64,000 nucleotides of DNA from Pseudomonadota bacterium (GTDB lineage: Bacteria > Pseudomonadota > Gammaproteobacteria > Burkholderiales > Burkholderiaceae_E). The translations under genes were made by a program, and so were the position numbers. Below, one piece after another: positions 43,681-52,850 of this stretch (its first letter is position 1; every line of letters starts with the position of its first letter). The notes under the pieces were generated by a model. That model did not search any database. It was not told the origin of the DNA and saw nothing but the letters and a program-made list of their open reading frames with translations. The DNA lies in contig JAEWGX010000013.1 in assembly GCA_023388075.1 (NCBI GenBank), positions 39,976-103,975 of the forward strand, written 5' to 3'.

Positions 43681-43738
43681 CCCTCGCGGTGCGCGGTCGA
43701 CGTCGCGACCGCATCGACAAGAAAGGAGGAGCAGAGGC

Positions 43739-44743
43739 ATGAAGAACGACTACCGCAGGAAGTTGCTCACAGGCGGCGCGGCCGCGCTCGGCACCGCCGC
43801 GCTCGCCGCGCTTGCCGCACCGGTCGCGGCGGCCGACAAGGACTCGGCGTTCCCTACTCGCCCGGTGCGCATCGTCGTGCCGTTTCCGCCGGGCGGCTCC
43901 ACCGACATCACCGCGCGCCTGGTGGCGGCGCAGTTGTCGAAGCAGTGGGGCCAGCCGGTCACCGTCGAGAACAAGCCGGGCGCCGCCGCCAACATCGGCA
44001 CCGAGATGGTGTCGCGCGCCGAACCGGACGGCTACACCATGCTGCTCGGCACGACGGCATTGCCGATCAGCGCGGCCACCTTCGCGAAGCTGCCCTACGA
44101 CCCGCACAAGGACCTCGTGCCGGTGATGCTGGTGTCCACCATCGCCAACGTGCTGGTGGTCAATCCGGCGGCGCCGGCGGCGACCGTCCAGGACTTCCTG
44201 CGCTATGCCCGGGACAATCCAGGCAAGCTCAACTACGCGTCGCCGGGCGCCGCCACTGGCCAGCGCCTCACGTTCGAGCTCCTGAAGCAGGCGACCGGCA
44301 TCGACGTCGTGCACGTGCCGTACAAGGGCGGCGCCCCCGCCGGCCAGGCGGTGATGGGCGGCGAAGTGGAAAGCATGATCATGAACGTGGTGGAGGCGAC
44401 GCCCCAGGTCAAGGCCGGCCGCCTGCGTGCGCTGGCGGTGACCACCCGCGAGCGCGCGCGCGACCTGCCCGACGTGCCGACCTTGCACGAGACGGTCGCA
44501 CCCGGCATCGACACCAGCGTCTGGCAGGGCGTGTTCCTGCCCGGCGGTACGTCCGACGCCGTCGTCGGCCGCATCGGCGCAGCCTGGCGCGAGGCCCTCG
44601 CGACCCCCGACATCCGCAGCCGACTCGAGGACATGGGCATGAAGGTGGTGGCCGGCTCTCCGGCGGCATTCAAGGATTTCCTGGATGCGGAGTTCACTCA
44701 GTGGCGCGATGTCGCGCGCAAGGCCAACATCAAGGTTGAATGA
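43739..44743 (+). CDS. Bug/TctC family periplasmic receptor
   Basis: 334 residues with a twin-arginine-like start (MKNDYRRKLLTGGAAALGTAALAALAAPVAAAD). Motifs VRIVVPFPPGGSTDITARLVAAQ, VTVENKPGAAANIGTEMV and HVPYKGGAPAGQAVMGGEV are clear. Its stop is followed within 20 bp by another Bug gene; tandem receptors without a permease suggest they share the TctBA encoded upstream at 35-37 kb or act as signal receptors. Confidence 0.93.
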   Translation: MKNDYRRKLLTGGAAALGTAALAALAAPVAAADKDSAFPTRPVRIVVPFPPGGSTDITARLVAAQLSKQWGQPVTVENKPGAAANIGTEMVSRAEPDGYTMLLGTTALPISAATFAKLPYDPHKDLVPVMLVSTIANVLVVNPAAPAATVQDFLRYARDNPGKLNYASPGAATGQRLTFELLKQATGIDVVHVPYKGGAPAGQAVMGGEVESMIMNVVEATPQVKAGRLRALAVTTRERARDLPDVPTLHETVAPGIDTSVWQGVFLPGGTSDAVVGRIGAAWREALATPDIRSRLEDMGMKVVAGSPAAFKDFLDAEFTQWRDVARKANIKVE

Positions 44744-44760
44744 AACCGGGAGAAGATGCC

Positions 44761-45801
44761 ATGGCACAGCAGCATGCCCCCCTCGGGGAAGTGAATCGGT
44801 CGACGCGGCGCCGACGGGCGCCGCCACGACGCGGCTTCGTCCTTGCCGCAGCAATAGCGGGCGGCGCGGCTGCCGGGTTGCTGCCGATTGCCGCGCAGGC
44901 GGCGGAGTGGCCGGAGCGCCCGGTCCGGCTCGTCGTCGCCTTCCCGCCCGGAGGCTCCACCGACATGGCGGCGCGGGTGCTGGCCGAGAAGCTCGGCGAC
45001 GCGTTGAAGCAGCCCGTGATCGTGGACAACAAGCCGGGAGCCAGCGGCAACATCGGCGCCGAGCTGGTCGCGCGTGCCCAGCCGGATGGCTACACGTTGT
45101 TGATGGCCGCGACGTCCTTCGCCACCAGCCCCGCATTCTTCCCCAACCTGTCCTGGAGCCCGACGCGGGACTTCGCACCCGTCTCGATGGTCGCGAGCGT
45201 GCCGATCATCGTCGCGGTGAATCCCGACGTGCCGGCCAAGTCGATCAGCGAGCTCATCGAGCACGCCCGCAAGAATCCCGGCAAGCTCAACATGGCCTCG
45301 CCGGGCGCGGCCACGCTCACGCGCCTGTCCGGCGAGATGTTCAAGCTGCAGGCCGGACTCGACTGGACCACAGTGCACTACAAAGGCGGCGTGCCGGCCG
45401 TGCAGGACATGCTCTCCGGCGTCGCGCAGGTCATGTTCGCCAACGCCTCCGACGTGATGGCGTACGTGAAGGCGGGTCGCCTGCGGGCGCTTGCCGTCAC
45501 CACGGCGCAGCGCTCGGAGGTGGTGCCGGAGCTGCCCACCGTGGCCGAGAGCGGCCTGCCTGGCTTCGACGTCTCCACTTGGCAGGCGGTGGTCGCGCCT
45601 GCCGGCACGCCGCAGCCGATCGTGCGGCGGCTGCACAAGGAGATCGCCCGGATCATGGCGTTGCCCGAGGTGAAGGCGAAGTTCCAGTCCTTCGGAACCG
45701 ACGTCGCGTTCGCCGATCCCGAGGAGCTCGGCCAGTTCCTGCAGCGCGAGGTGAGCGCGATCGACGCGGTGGTGAAGAAGGTGGGCGCGAAGATCGATTG
45801 A
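44761..45801 (+). CDS. Bug/TctC family periplasmic receptor
   Basis: 346 residues from ATG 44761 (GGGAGA ribosome site); an upstream ATG at 44740 overlaps the previous stop but has no good site. A basic RRRRAPPRRGF leader precedes the signal helix, twin-arginine-like. Motifs VRLVVAFPPGGSTDMAARVLAEK, VIVDNKPGASGNIGAELVA and VHYKGGVPAVQDMLSG. It is the last gene of the DUF3604 operon and is convergent with the HNH nuclease gene. Confidence 0.93.
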   Translation: MAQQHAPLGEVNRSTRRRRAPPRRGFVLAAAIAGGAAAGLLPIAAQAAEWPERPVRLVVAFPPGGSTDMAARVLAEKLGDALKQPVIVDNKPGASGNIGAELVARAQPDGYTLLMAATSFATSPAFFPNLSWSPTRDFAPVSMVASVPIIVAVNPDVPAKSISELIEHARKNPGKLNMASPGAATLTRLSGEMFKLQAGLDWTTVHYKGGVPAVQDMLSGVAQVMFANASDVMAYVKAGRLRALAVTTAQRSEVVPELPTVAESGLPGFDVSTWQAVVAPAGTPQPIVRRLHKEIARIMALPEVKAKFQSFGTDVAFADPEELGQFLQREVSAIDAVVKKVGAKID

Positions 45802-45817
45802 TAGGGGCCCGTCTTCG

Positions 45818-47263
45818 CTACGGGCCGCGAACCGATGGTCGATCCCGACTGGAAAGCGTTTCCGCGGAAACGCCGCGCCCGCTTGCCGTCGAGCGATTGT
45901 TCATCAGGCACCAGACGGCCAGGTCGTAGTCCAGCCGTTCGCCACGCCATCGGGTGACGGCAGTTCCCGGGTGGATATCGAGCCCCTTGCGCTCGTGCGC
46001 ACGCCGTAGCGCATCCGGGTCGCCGGCGACGGTCGGGGCATTCTCGAGCTCCTGGCCTCGTGCGCCGGTGAATCGCAGTGCGCCATCGTCGAGCATGCGG
46101 ACCTGCACCCGTCCCTCGTGCACCTGCCGATGGTGGAAGCGGCAAAGCAGCACGAGGTTGGACAGCCTGGTCTCGCCGCCGTCGGCCCAGTGGCGGATGT
46201 GATGGCCGTCGAGGAACAGCGTATGACTGCACCCGGGGAAGCGACAGCGGGTATCGCGCGATCGCAGCGCGCGCCGGATGGCCGGCGGTATGCTGCGTGT
46301 CTTGCGACCGACGTCCAGTGCCTGCCCCGCCGCGTCCTCGACAAGAGTGACCAGGCTCGCATCGCAGGACAGCCGGCGCGCGGTCTGCGCTGCGATCGAG
46401 GGACCGCCTTCGATCTCGCAGCGGCCGGGCGTCTCCTGGCGAAGAGATTCTGCGTCCACATGGATCACGATCTGTTGGCGGTCGCCTCCGGCAAGAGCCT
46501 GGGGGCCGTGAGCCATCCAGCTTTCGGCGAAGGCGACGAGGGCGTCGGCCCGGCGCTGCCGCGGCGAGGGAGAGTCGGTGCCGTTCGTGCTGGCGAGGCG
46601 GGACGTTTCAGCGGAAACGTCCTGGGAGCCCGGCGGTCGCGGCGGCGTCCCGGTGGCGAGCTCCAGTGCCTTGAGCATCAGCGCACCGCCCTCGGCCGGC
46701 AGGCGTGCCTGCAGCACCAGGGAACCGTCGTCATCGAAGAACCAGGTCAGTCCGCGGGTGGCGAACTGGCTGCCTTCGCGTCCGAGCTCGCAGGCCTCCT
46801 CCGCGCGACGGTACTTGCGCACCAGCGCCTCGACATGGTTGGCGGTGCCGTGAAGGGCGATCATCAGCAGATCGCCCTCGTTACGGGCCGTCGCTATGCG
46901 CGTCAGCGCCCGCACCTTGGAGTAGCTCACTTCGCCACGTGCCATGGCGCCCGAGATCAGCGGCAGTGCCTCCAGCGCACGAGCCACGCGCACCTTCTCG
47001 CGGGCGGCGCCGCGATCGAGTCCGCACTTCCAGCTCAGCCAGTGCGCGCAGGATGGAGTGGAGCCGTCCGCCCAACCTTCGCGGCGGTCGAACTCCGCGA
47101 TCAGCATCAGCCACCGATGATTGGCCGCGTTGAGGTGGCCGGCGAGCTCGGTGATCTGTGCTTCCAATTCGGCAATGGGGCGCGGAGGCTCGACCAAGCC
47201 GCAGGAGCATTCATCGCCAATGGTCTCGGCATCGATGAGAACTGCATCAGCGAATCCGTCCAT
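45818..47263 (-). CDS. DUF222/HNH endonuclease family protein
   Basis: 481 residues. DUF222 helical region (about 25-260), then an HNH motif (about 335-385): CRFPGCSHTLFLDGHHIRHW, NLVLLCRFHHRQVHEG, with HH, Asn and His of the nuclease fold and a zinc-binding cysteine set. ATG at 47263 with GGAGG 6 nt upstream. Such genes (13E12 family) are abundant in actinobacteria and less common in Betaproteobacteria, so acquisition by transfer is possible. The upstream region is AT-rich relative to neighbours. Confidence 0.88.
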   Translation of the reverse strand: MDGFADAVLIDAETIGDECSCGLVEPPRPIAELEAQITELAGHLNAANHRWLMLIAEFDRREGWADGSTPSCAHWLSWKCGLDRGAAREKVRVARALEALPLISGAMARGEVSYSKVRALTRIATARNEGDLLMIALHGTANHVEALVRKYRRAEEACELGREGSQFATRGLTWFFDDDGSLVLQARLPAEGGALMLKALELATGTPPRPPGSQDVSAETSRLASTNGTDSPSPRQRRADALVAFAESWMAHGPQALAGGDRQQIVIHVDAESLRQETPGRCEIEGGPSIAAQTARRLSCDASLVTLVEDAAGQALDVGRKTRSIPPAIRRALRSRDTRCRFPGCSHTLFLDGHHIRHWADGGETRLSNLVLLCRFHHRQVHEGRVQVRMLDDGALRFTGARGQELENAPTVAGDPDALRRAHERKGLDIHPGTAVTRWRGERLDYDLAVWCLMNNRSTASGRGVSAETLSSRDRPSVRGP

Positions 47264-47297
47264 TGCGGCCTCCGGGAGAACTGTATATATCAACAGT

Positions 47298-47329
47298 ATT
47301 CTACCGGGTGCGGCTCTGAGCAATGTCAA
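47298..47329 (-). promoter_or_regulatory. candidate promoter of the HNH gene
   Basis: On the minus strand TTGACA (47329-47324) and TAGAAT (47303-47298) flank a 20-bp gap, which is longer than optimal. Downstream, ACTGT (47280-47284) and ACAGT (47293-47297) form an inverted repeat around an AT-rich run that might be an operator. Support is weak. Confidence 0.3.
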
Positions 47330-47351
47330 AGATCGCTTCGCGTACGATTCG

Positions 47352-47396
47352 CATTCGGCGCATTCAGCGCATTCAGCCCATTCAGCGCATTCAGCG
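47352..47396. repeat. five tandem 9-bp repeats
   Basis: CATTCAGCG-type units at 47352-47360 (CATTCGGCG), 47361-47369, 47370-47378 (CATTCAGCC), 47379-47387 and 47388-47396. They lie between the HNH gene start and the end of the TDT gene. The unit is a multiple of three and is read in no convincing gene. Confidence 0.85.
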
Positions 47397-47417
47397 CAGG
47401 CGCGGCGTGTCCGTGGC

Positions 47418-48512
47418 TCAGTGCGCGCGCCACCCGACCCGGCCGGACGTCCGCAACCGACTCCACAGGTCCGCCAGCAGCCCGAAGAACGCGAGCGCCC
47501 ACGCCGCCAGCGCCGCGTAGAGGAAGATGCGCGGCAGAAAGTCCAGGAAGCCCAGCGACATCGCCACGGACATCTCGTGCGTCGCCGCTGCATACATGCC
47601 CAGCGGGAACACCGCGCCCCAGTACAGCGGGTCGTAGCGCAGGGGAAAGCGCATCCAGCCGTGCCGCCAGACGCCGAGCAGGAGCAGCATGGGAATCCAC
47701 CACGTGCCGGTAGCCCAGTAGAGGATGGTGAATCCCTTCAGGAAGGGCAGCAGCGAATCGAGAAAAGGCGCGCGCGCAGCGTTCTGCACCAGCAGTGAAC
47801 CGGCCAGCGTGGAGATGGCCATCGCGCCCATGTTGATCCAGTAGGGCGGCGCCAGGTCGGCCGGCGACAGGCGGAAGAAGGTATAGCGGTAGAAGATCAG
47901 CGACATCATCCAGATGTAGAGCATCCCACCCCATAGCCACATCGACAACGCGATGAAGTCGAGCGTCAGGCCCCATCCGACCTCGCCACGGGCGGCGAGG
48001 AGCGCGGCCAGCACGGCGATCGACTGCGTCGCGACCACCGCGAGAAGCCACCCGCCATTGATGCCGCGGTCGAGCGCCGGCTTCTCAGGCTTCACGGTGA
48101 AGGCGGCGAAGATCGTGTAGGTGAGGGCGAACCACAACCCGAGCGCCGCGAGCCAGAGGACCATCCCCACTTCGTCGCTGCGCGCCTGCATGACTACCTG
48201 GCTGCCCAGCACGCCGGTGCCGGCGACGGTGGTGAAGAAGCCCGGTCCGCGGCCGTGGTCCACCAGGTCGCTGAACATGCGGCGTGGATGGCGCACCATT
48301 CGCGCCAGGCTGAGCGTCCAGAGCAGCAGGTAGAGGGCGACGTTGAGGTGGAACAGCGACTGCGCGAGGCGCGGCAGGCCGAGATCGCCGCAAGCCAGGG
48401 ACACGATGCCGGTCGCCATGACGATTCCGAAGCAGGCGGGCGACAGGTCGGCCAGGGCGGCGCCACCCGAAGACGAATCGGCCGGCATGGGCGGCGGCGG
48501 GTCGTGGGACAT
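47418..48512 (-). CDS. TDT/SLAC1 family transporter
   Basis: 364 residues with about ten membrane helices. Opening SPACFGIVMATGIVSLACGDLGLP and the FHLNVALYLLLWTLSLARM stretch match the tellurite-resistance/dicarboxylate transporter (TehA/SLAC1) family. Downstream helices include AVFPLGMYAAATHEMSVAM. The preferred start is ATG 48512; a TTG at 48515 is also in frame. Substrate is probably a small anion. It is next to a LysR gene transcribed in the same direction upstream. Confidence 0.88.
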   Translation of the reverse strand: MSHDPPPPMPADSSSGGAALADLSPACFGIVMATGIVSLACGDLGLPRLAQSLFHLNVALYLLLWTLSLARMVRHPRRMFSDLVDHGRGPGFFTTVAGTGVLGSQVVMQARSDEVGMVLWLAALGLWFALTYTIFAAFTVKPEKPALDRGINGGWLLAVVATQSIAVLAALLAARGEVGWGLTLDFIALSMWLWGGMLYIWMMSLIFYRYTFFRLSPADLAPPYWINMGAMAISTLAGSLLVQNAARAPFLDSLLPFLKGFTILYWATGTWWIPMLLLLGVWRHGWMRFPLRYDPLYWGAVFPLGMYAAATHEMSVAMSLGFLDFLPRIFLYAALAAWALAFFGLLADLWSRLRTSGRVGWRAH

Positions 48513-48521
48513 CAAGGCTGA

Positions 48522-49547
48522 TTATGCCGCTGCGGCTCGTGCGGCAGCCCCGGCGCGTGCGGCAGCACCGGCTGGTGCGTCAGCGTCGGCGCGCCGTCGA
48601 CGGGCGTCGCGGCCGACATAGCGCTTCAGCCCCGCGGCGATCGTGGCGAACGCGACGCTGCAACGCGGGCTGTGGCGCAGGTCCTCGTGCATCACCAGCC
48701 AGGTGTCCAGCTTCATCGCCATGGCGCGAGGCAGCACCCTGACGAGCCTCGGATCGCGGCGCGCCAGAGGAACCTGGCACACGCCGATACCGACCCCTGC
48801 GCGGATGGCGGCGAGCTGCGCGAGGTCGCTGTCGGCCCGCAGGCCGAAGGCGCTGCGCTCGAGCAGTCGAGGCGGGCGCATCCGCGCGGAGAACTCACGG
48901 ATGAATGCCGTCTCGCGATCGAACCCGACGAGGGTGTGGTCGCGCAGCGCCTCGATGCTCGTGGGAACGCCGTGGCGCGCCAGGTAGTCGCGGTGGGCAT
49001 GGAATCCCAGCTCGATGTCGCCGATGCGGCTTGCCACCAGCGCGCCCTGGGTGGGCCGCAGCATGCGCACCGCGATGTCGGCGGCCTGCTGGAGCAGGTC
49101 GTCGACGCGATTGCTGAGGACGAGCTCGATGGTCAGGCCGGGATGCGCGCGGCGCAGGCCGGCGAGGATGGACGGCAGCACCTCGGCACCGATCACCTCG
49201 CTGGCCGTCACGCGAACCGAGCCGCGCACGCTGCCGGGCAGCGCGTCGGCGCCGGCACCGTGGCTCGATGCGGCTCGCAGCAGCGCGGCCGCCGCCGCCT
49301 CGATCGCTTCGGCCCGAGGCTGCAGGTCGCGCGCCGCCTCGGTGGGCAGGTACCCGCGCTGTGAACGGACGAAGAGCGCGAAGCCGAGGGCCTCTTCCAG
49401 CGCATCGACGTGCCGGCCCAGAGTCGGCTGCGTCAGGCCGAGATCGCGGGCGGCACCGGAAAGCGAGCCGGTGCGAAGCACCGCCAGGAAGGAGCGGTAA
49501 AGGTCCCACCCCGGTTCGACGGGAGAGGTTCGAGCGCGCAAAGTCAT
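48522..49547 (-). CDS. LysR family transcriptional regulator
   Basis: 341 residues. Winged HTH near 12-70 (LYRSFLAVLRTGSLSGAARDLGLTQPTLGRHVDALEEALG) and an effector domain (about 105-300). An unusual Ala/Arg-rich tail of about 30 residues ends the protein. It is divergent from the SDR pseudogene, the likely original target, and 9 bp upstream of the TDT transporter gene, which it may co-express. Confidence 0.92.
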   Translation of the reverse strand: MTLRARTSPVEPGWDLYRSFLAVLRTGSLSGAARDLGLTQPTLGRHVDALEEALGFALFVRSQRGYLPTEAARDLQPRAEAIEAAAAALLRAASSHGAGADALPGSVRGSVRVTASEVIGAEVLPSILAGLRRAHPGLTIELVLSNRVDDLLQQAADIAVRMLRPTQGALVASRIGDIELGFHAHRDYLARHGVPTSIEALRDHTLVGFDRETAFIREFSARMRPPRLLERSAFGLRADSDLAQLAAIRAGVGIGVCQVPLARRDPRLVRVLPRAMAMKLDTWLVMHEDLRHSPRCSVAFATIAAGLKRYVGRDARRRRADADAPAGAAARAGAAARAAAA

Positions 49548-49641
49548 ACAAAAAAGTATAGCGAGTCAACCGGGATAAGCAATTTTCTTTGGAGAAGCCT
49601 GGCCGGAGAATCCCCTCATGGTCAACCGTGGAGGAACGGCG

Positions 49642-50333
49642 ATGTCGAACGGGAACGGATCGGGACGGATCGCGCTGGTACTGGGCGCGACCGGTGGAAT
49701 CGGCGGCGTGATGAGCCGGGAGCTGCGCGCCGCCGGGTGGACGGTGCGGGCGTTGCACCGCCGCGCCGAGCGGCGGCGGGACTCCGCGGGCATCGAATGG
49801 CTGCCGGGCGACGCGATGGAACGGGCCGACGTCGTGGCCGCGGCTGCCGGCGCCGGCCTGATCGTGCATGCGGTCAACCCACCCGGATATCGCCGCTGGA
49901 GCGAGCTGGTGCTGCCGATGATCGACAACACCATCGCGGCAGCGCGCGCGTGCGGTGCGCGGATCGTGCTGCCCGGTACGGTCTACAACTATGGCCCCGA
50001 GGTGTTCGACGACATCCGGGAGACGTCGCCGCAGCGTCCGCGGACGGCGAAGGGCGCGATCCGGGTCGAGATGGAGTCGCGGCTGCGCGCCGCCGCGGCC
50101 GAAGGGGTACGGACGCTGGTCGATTCCGGGAGCTGCAGGAGATGCGCTACCTCTGGGAGCGGCCGCTCCGCATGGGCAACGCCAAGCTGGTCGCTTTCCT
50201 GGGGCATGAGCCCCACACGCCGCTCGACGAGGCGGTCCGGGTGACGCTGCAGGGGCTCGGGTGCCTCGACGGCACGGCGAACGGAACGGCCGACGTCACT
50301 GGCCCGGCAGCGGCACCTCGACGATTCGCGTGA
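49642..50333 (+). pseudogene. NAD-dependent epimerase pseudogene with internal deletion
   Basis: The 5' part reads VLGATGGIGGVMSRELRAAGW, AVNPPGYRRWSELVLPMIDN and LPGTVYNYGPEVF in one frame to about 50120. The 3' part, FRELQEMRYLWERPLRMGNAKLVAFLGHEPHTPLDEAV, matches the C-terminus of the same family but is in another frame. The centre of the protein is missing (by comparison with family length, probably about 100 residues or more), with the junction near 50115-50125. The first frame continues as nonsense to 50244. The ribosome site GGAGG and ATG at 49642 survive. The gene is not functional as a full-length enzyme. Confidence 0.85.
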
Positions 50334-50952
50334 CGCCGTTGCGGCCGGGGAAGTCGCGAAAGATCGCCTGGACCATCGCCTGCATGACCGGAGTGATGGC
50401 GGCGGTCTGTCCCTGGCTGACGGCGGTGGCCTCGAACACCCGCCCCGCGCCTGCACCGCGCGGCCGGTCGATCGTCACCGTGAGCGTTCTCCTCCAGGTG
50501 GTGGTGGCTTCGCGCGATCCGCCGATCGGGATGCCGAAGCCGATTCCGATGCCGCCCATCGAGAAGCCGCCGGTGCCGGCGCCGACGCCGATGCCGACCT
50601 CGCCTCGGGTGCCGGAGCCGACGACGGAGCTGCCGCCGTCAACCGAATACGCCATCCCGACTCGCAGCGCATCGGCGCTGTCGCCGATGCCGCCGTCCAG
50701 CAGGCCGTGGCCGACGAGCGCCTCGCGCACGAAGCCGGCGTAGGTCTCGAACTCCAGGCTGCCGGCCTGGGATTCGGAGGGAACCACCACGAAGCGTTCG
50801 CCGCTCAGCCCATCTTCCAGGCGATGGAAGCTGGTCACCTCGCTGGTCAGCGTGCTGGCGCAGCCGCAGAGGAGCGCGACCGCGCCGAGCAGCGGAGCGA
50901 GTGTCCGGACGGCGCGCCGTGCGAGGCCTTCGTTGCGGTTGCGTGGGGTCAT
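50296..50952 (-). CDS. lipoprotein, DUF4136-like
   Basis: 218 residues. N-terminal signal with a possible lipobox LLCGC (cut before the second Cys). The rest reads like DUF4136-type envelope lipoproteins, with a Gly-rich middle (SSVVGSGTRGEVGIGVGAGTG). It overlaps the 3' end of the pseudogene by 38 bp on the opposite strand. No clear function. Confidence 0.68.
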   Translation of the reverse strand: MTPRNRNEGLARRAVRTLAPLLGAVALLCGCASTLTSEVTSFHRLEDGLSGERFVVVPSESQAGSLEFETYAGFVREALVGHGLLDGGIGDSADALRVGMAYSVDGGSSVVGSGTRGEVGIGVGAGTGGFSMGGIGIGFGIPIGGSREATTTWRRTLTVTIDRPRGAGAGRVFEATAVSQGQTAAITPVMQAMVQAIFRDFPGRNGVTRIVEVPLPGQ

Positions 50953-51062
50953 GGAGCGGCTCCGGGCGGCTGCGACGACAATATCGACGATATCGCATCT
51001 TTGCAGACTGCCGTCGTGAGCGTCGTCGTATCCCGTTGTCTCGCGATGGTTCCCGCTCCGGG

Positions 51063-52235
51063 ATGAAACCAGCCCCATTCCCGCTTCGTTCGCCGCCGTG
51101 CCTGCACGCCCTCGTGGCGTCGACCCTGCTGGCCGCCTGCGCCGTCACCGAGGAGCCGGTCGGGCCGAGCCCCGCCGAGACGTTCGCCCTGGTCGATCGC
51201 CTCATGCCGCCGCGCACGCCGGCGCGCGCCGCATGGGCGACGGACATCCAGGCGAGCTTCGCGGCACTCGGCCTCGCGCCGACGGCGGACAATTTCTGCG
51301 CCGTCATCGCGGTCACCGAGCAGGAGTCGACCTTCCGGGCCGAGCCGGTGGTGCCGGGGCTCTCGAAGATCGCCTGGAAGGAGATCGAGGATCGTGCCGC
51401 TAGGCTGCGCATCCCCGCGGTGGCGGTCCGCAGCGCGCTCGAGCGGGTGGCGTCCCCCGACGGGCGCAGCTACGCCGCCCGGATCGACGCCGTGCGCACC
51501 GAGCGCGAGCTGAGCGACATCTTCGAGGACATGATCGGGGTGGTGCCGATGGGCCGGACGCTGTTCGGCCGCTGGAACCCGGTACGCACCGGCGGCCCGA
51601 TGCAGGTGAGCATCGCCTTCGCCGAGGTGCATGCGAGCCGGCACGACTACCCTTGGCCGATCGAGCGGGACATCCGCCACGAGGTCTTCAGCCGCCGCGG
51701 CGGGATGTATTTCGGCATCGCGCACCTGCTGGGCTATCCCGCCGGCTACGACCGGCAGCTCTACCGCTTCGCGGACTTCAACGCCGGACATCACGCGAGC
51801 CGCAACGCCGCCTTCCAGCATGCGCTCGCGCTCGTCACAGGCACCAAGCTCGCGCTGGACGGCGACCTGATCGACCACTCGGCGCCCGCCTCGGCGCCCG
51901 GCAGCACCGAACGGGCCGCGCGCAAGCTGGGGGGCCGGCTGGGCCTCGACGACGCGGCGGTCCGCAAGGCGTTGGAGCAGGGTGATTCGCTCGAGTTCGA
52001 ACGCACCGCGCTCTACGCCGGGGTCTACCGGCTGGCCGACGCCAAGGCGGGCCGCGCGCTGCCGCGGGCGAGGGTGCCCGACATCCGATTGCAGAGTCCG
52101 AAGATCACCCGCAATCTCACCACCGCGTGGTTCGCCGATCGCGTGGAGCAGCGCTATCGGCGCTGCCTCGAGCGCGCGCCCGCGCCGACGGCTGCCGCGA
52201 GGACCGCTACCTCGCGCGGCGGCGATCCGCGCTGA
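51063..52235 (+). CDS. DUF1615 lipoprotein
   Basis: 390 residues. Signal ends with LLAACAV (lipobox LAAC). The NFCAVIAVTEQESTFRAEPVVPGL and GPMQVSIAFAEVHA stretches, with MYFGIAHLLGYPAGYDRQLYRFADFNAGHHASRNAAFQ, are typical of DUF1615, which carries a conserved lysozyme-like Glu pattern. It is divergent from the DUF4136-like gene. Function is probably envelope-related but not proven. Confidence 0.82.
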   Translation: MKPAPFPLRSPPCLHALVASTLLAACAVTEEPVGPSPAETFALVDRLMPPRTPARAAWATDIQASFAALGLAPTADNFCAVIAVTEQESTFRAEPVVPGLSKIAWKEIEDRAARLRIPAVAVRSALERVASPDGRSYAARIDAVRTERELSDIFEDMIGVVPMGRTLFGRWNPVRTGGPMQVSIAFAEVHASRHDYPWPIERDIRHEVFSRRGGMYFGIAHLLGYPAGYDRQLYRFADFNAGHHASRNAAFQHALALVTGTKLALDGDLIDHSAPASAPGSTERAARKLGGRLGLDDAAVRKALEQGDSLEFERTALYAGVYRLADAKAGRALPRARVPDIRLQSPKITRNLTTAWFADRVEQRYRRCLERAPAPTAAARTATSRGGDPR

Positions 52236-52277
52236 ACCGGGAGATCCCCGTCGGGGAACGCCGGTTCCGGGAAGTCC

Positions 52278-52739
52278 CTACCAGCCCCAGAGCAGGGTGC
52301 CCGATATCCAGCCGACCAACCCGCCTTCCTGGCGGATCTTGACCCAGCCGCTGCGCTTCTCCAGCGTGGGCAGGACCTCGCCGTAGACGGCCTTGCCACG
52401 CACCCGGTAACGCGTACCCGGGCCGCTGCGGATGTTCGCCACCTTCGACTTGACGATGTGGTGCGGCTTCCTGCTGCTGGTGAGTGGTCGATAGACCCAG
52501 CCGGTATCGCGTTCGAAGTCGCGGACCTGGTACCAGTTGCCCTTGCGGCCGAGCACTTCAAGGGGATAGCCGCGAATCAGGCTCCACAGGGCCGTGTGGT
52601 TGGTGCCCGGGCCGTCGCGCATGTTGATCTCCGGCCGATCCACCGAGACCATCTGTCGTGCCAGCGCGTCGGCGCCGGGAAACAGCACGCCGACGGACAG
52701 CGCGAGGGCGAAAAGGAAGCGGGCTACGGTGCTGGGCAT
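52278..52739 (-). CDS. secreted SH3b-domain protein
   Basis: 153 residues. Signal peptide of about 27 residues (ALALSVGVLFPGADALA). Two bacterial SH3 domains: one beginning at PEINMRDGPGTNHTALW, the second at VANIRSGPGTRYRVRGKA. These domains bind peptidoglycan or proteins in the periplasm. ATG at 52739 with GGAGAG ribosome site. Convergent with the DUF1615 gene. Confidence 0.85.
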   Translation of the reverse strand: MPSTVARFLFALALSVGVLFPGADALARQMVSVDRPEINMRDGPGTNHTALWSLIRGYPLEVLGRKGNWYQVRDFERDTGWVYRPLTSSRKPHHIVKSKVANIRSGPGTRYRVRGKAVYGEVLPTLEKRSGWVKIRQEGGLVGWISGTLLWGW

Positions 52740-52850
52740 CTCTCTCCTGGTCCTGTTCCGTTCGGATCCCGCCCATGCCAACGGCATGAAGCGGGGCTGG
52801 CCCGATTGGACCACAGGCCAGCGAGGGTCTCAACGCGCGCCGGTCGGCTG

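Noticed and set aside
40867..43740. Minus-strand open frame of more than 950 codons opposite the DUF3604 and enolase genes
   Set aside because: It only extends the yqaA-like frame upstream; the real start is the ATG at 40866, and the rest is an antisense shadow.
49548..49641. A further copy of the TTAACC-type operator (GTCAACC near 49566)
   Set aside because: Only one half-site; the second half does not match.
49618..50244. Intact SDR gene in a single frame
   Set aside because: The frame loses all family resemblance after about 50120, and the true C-terminus is in another frame.
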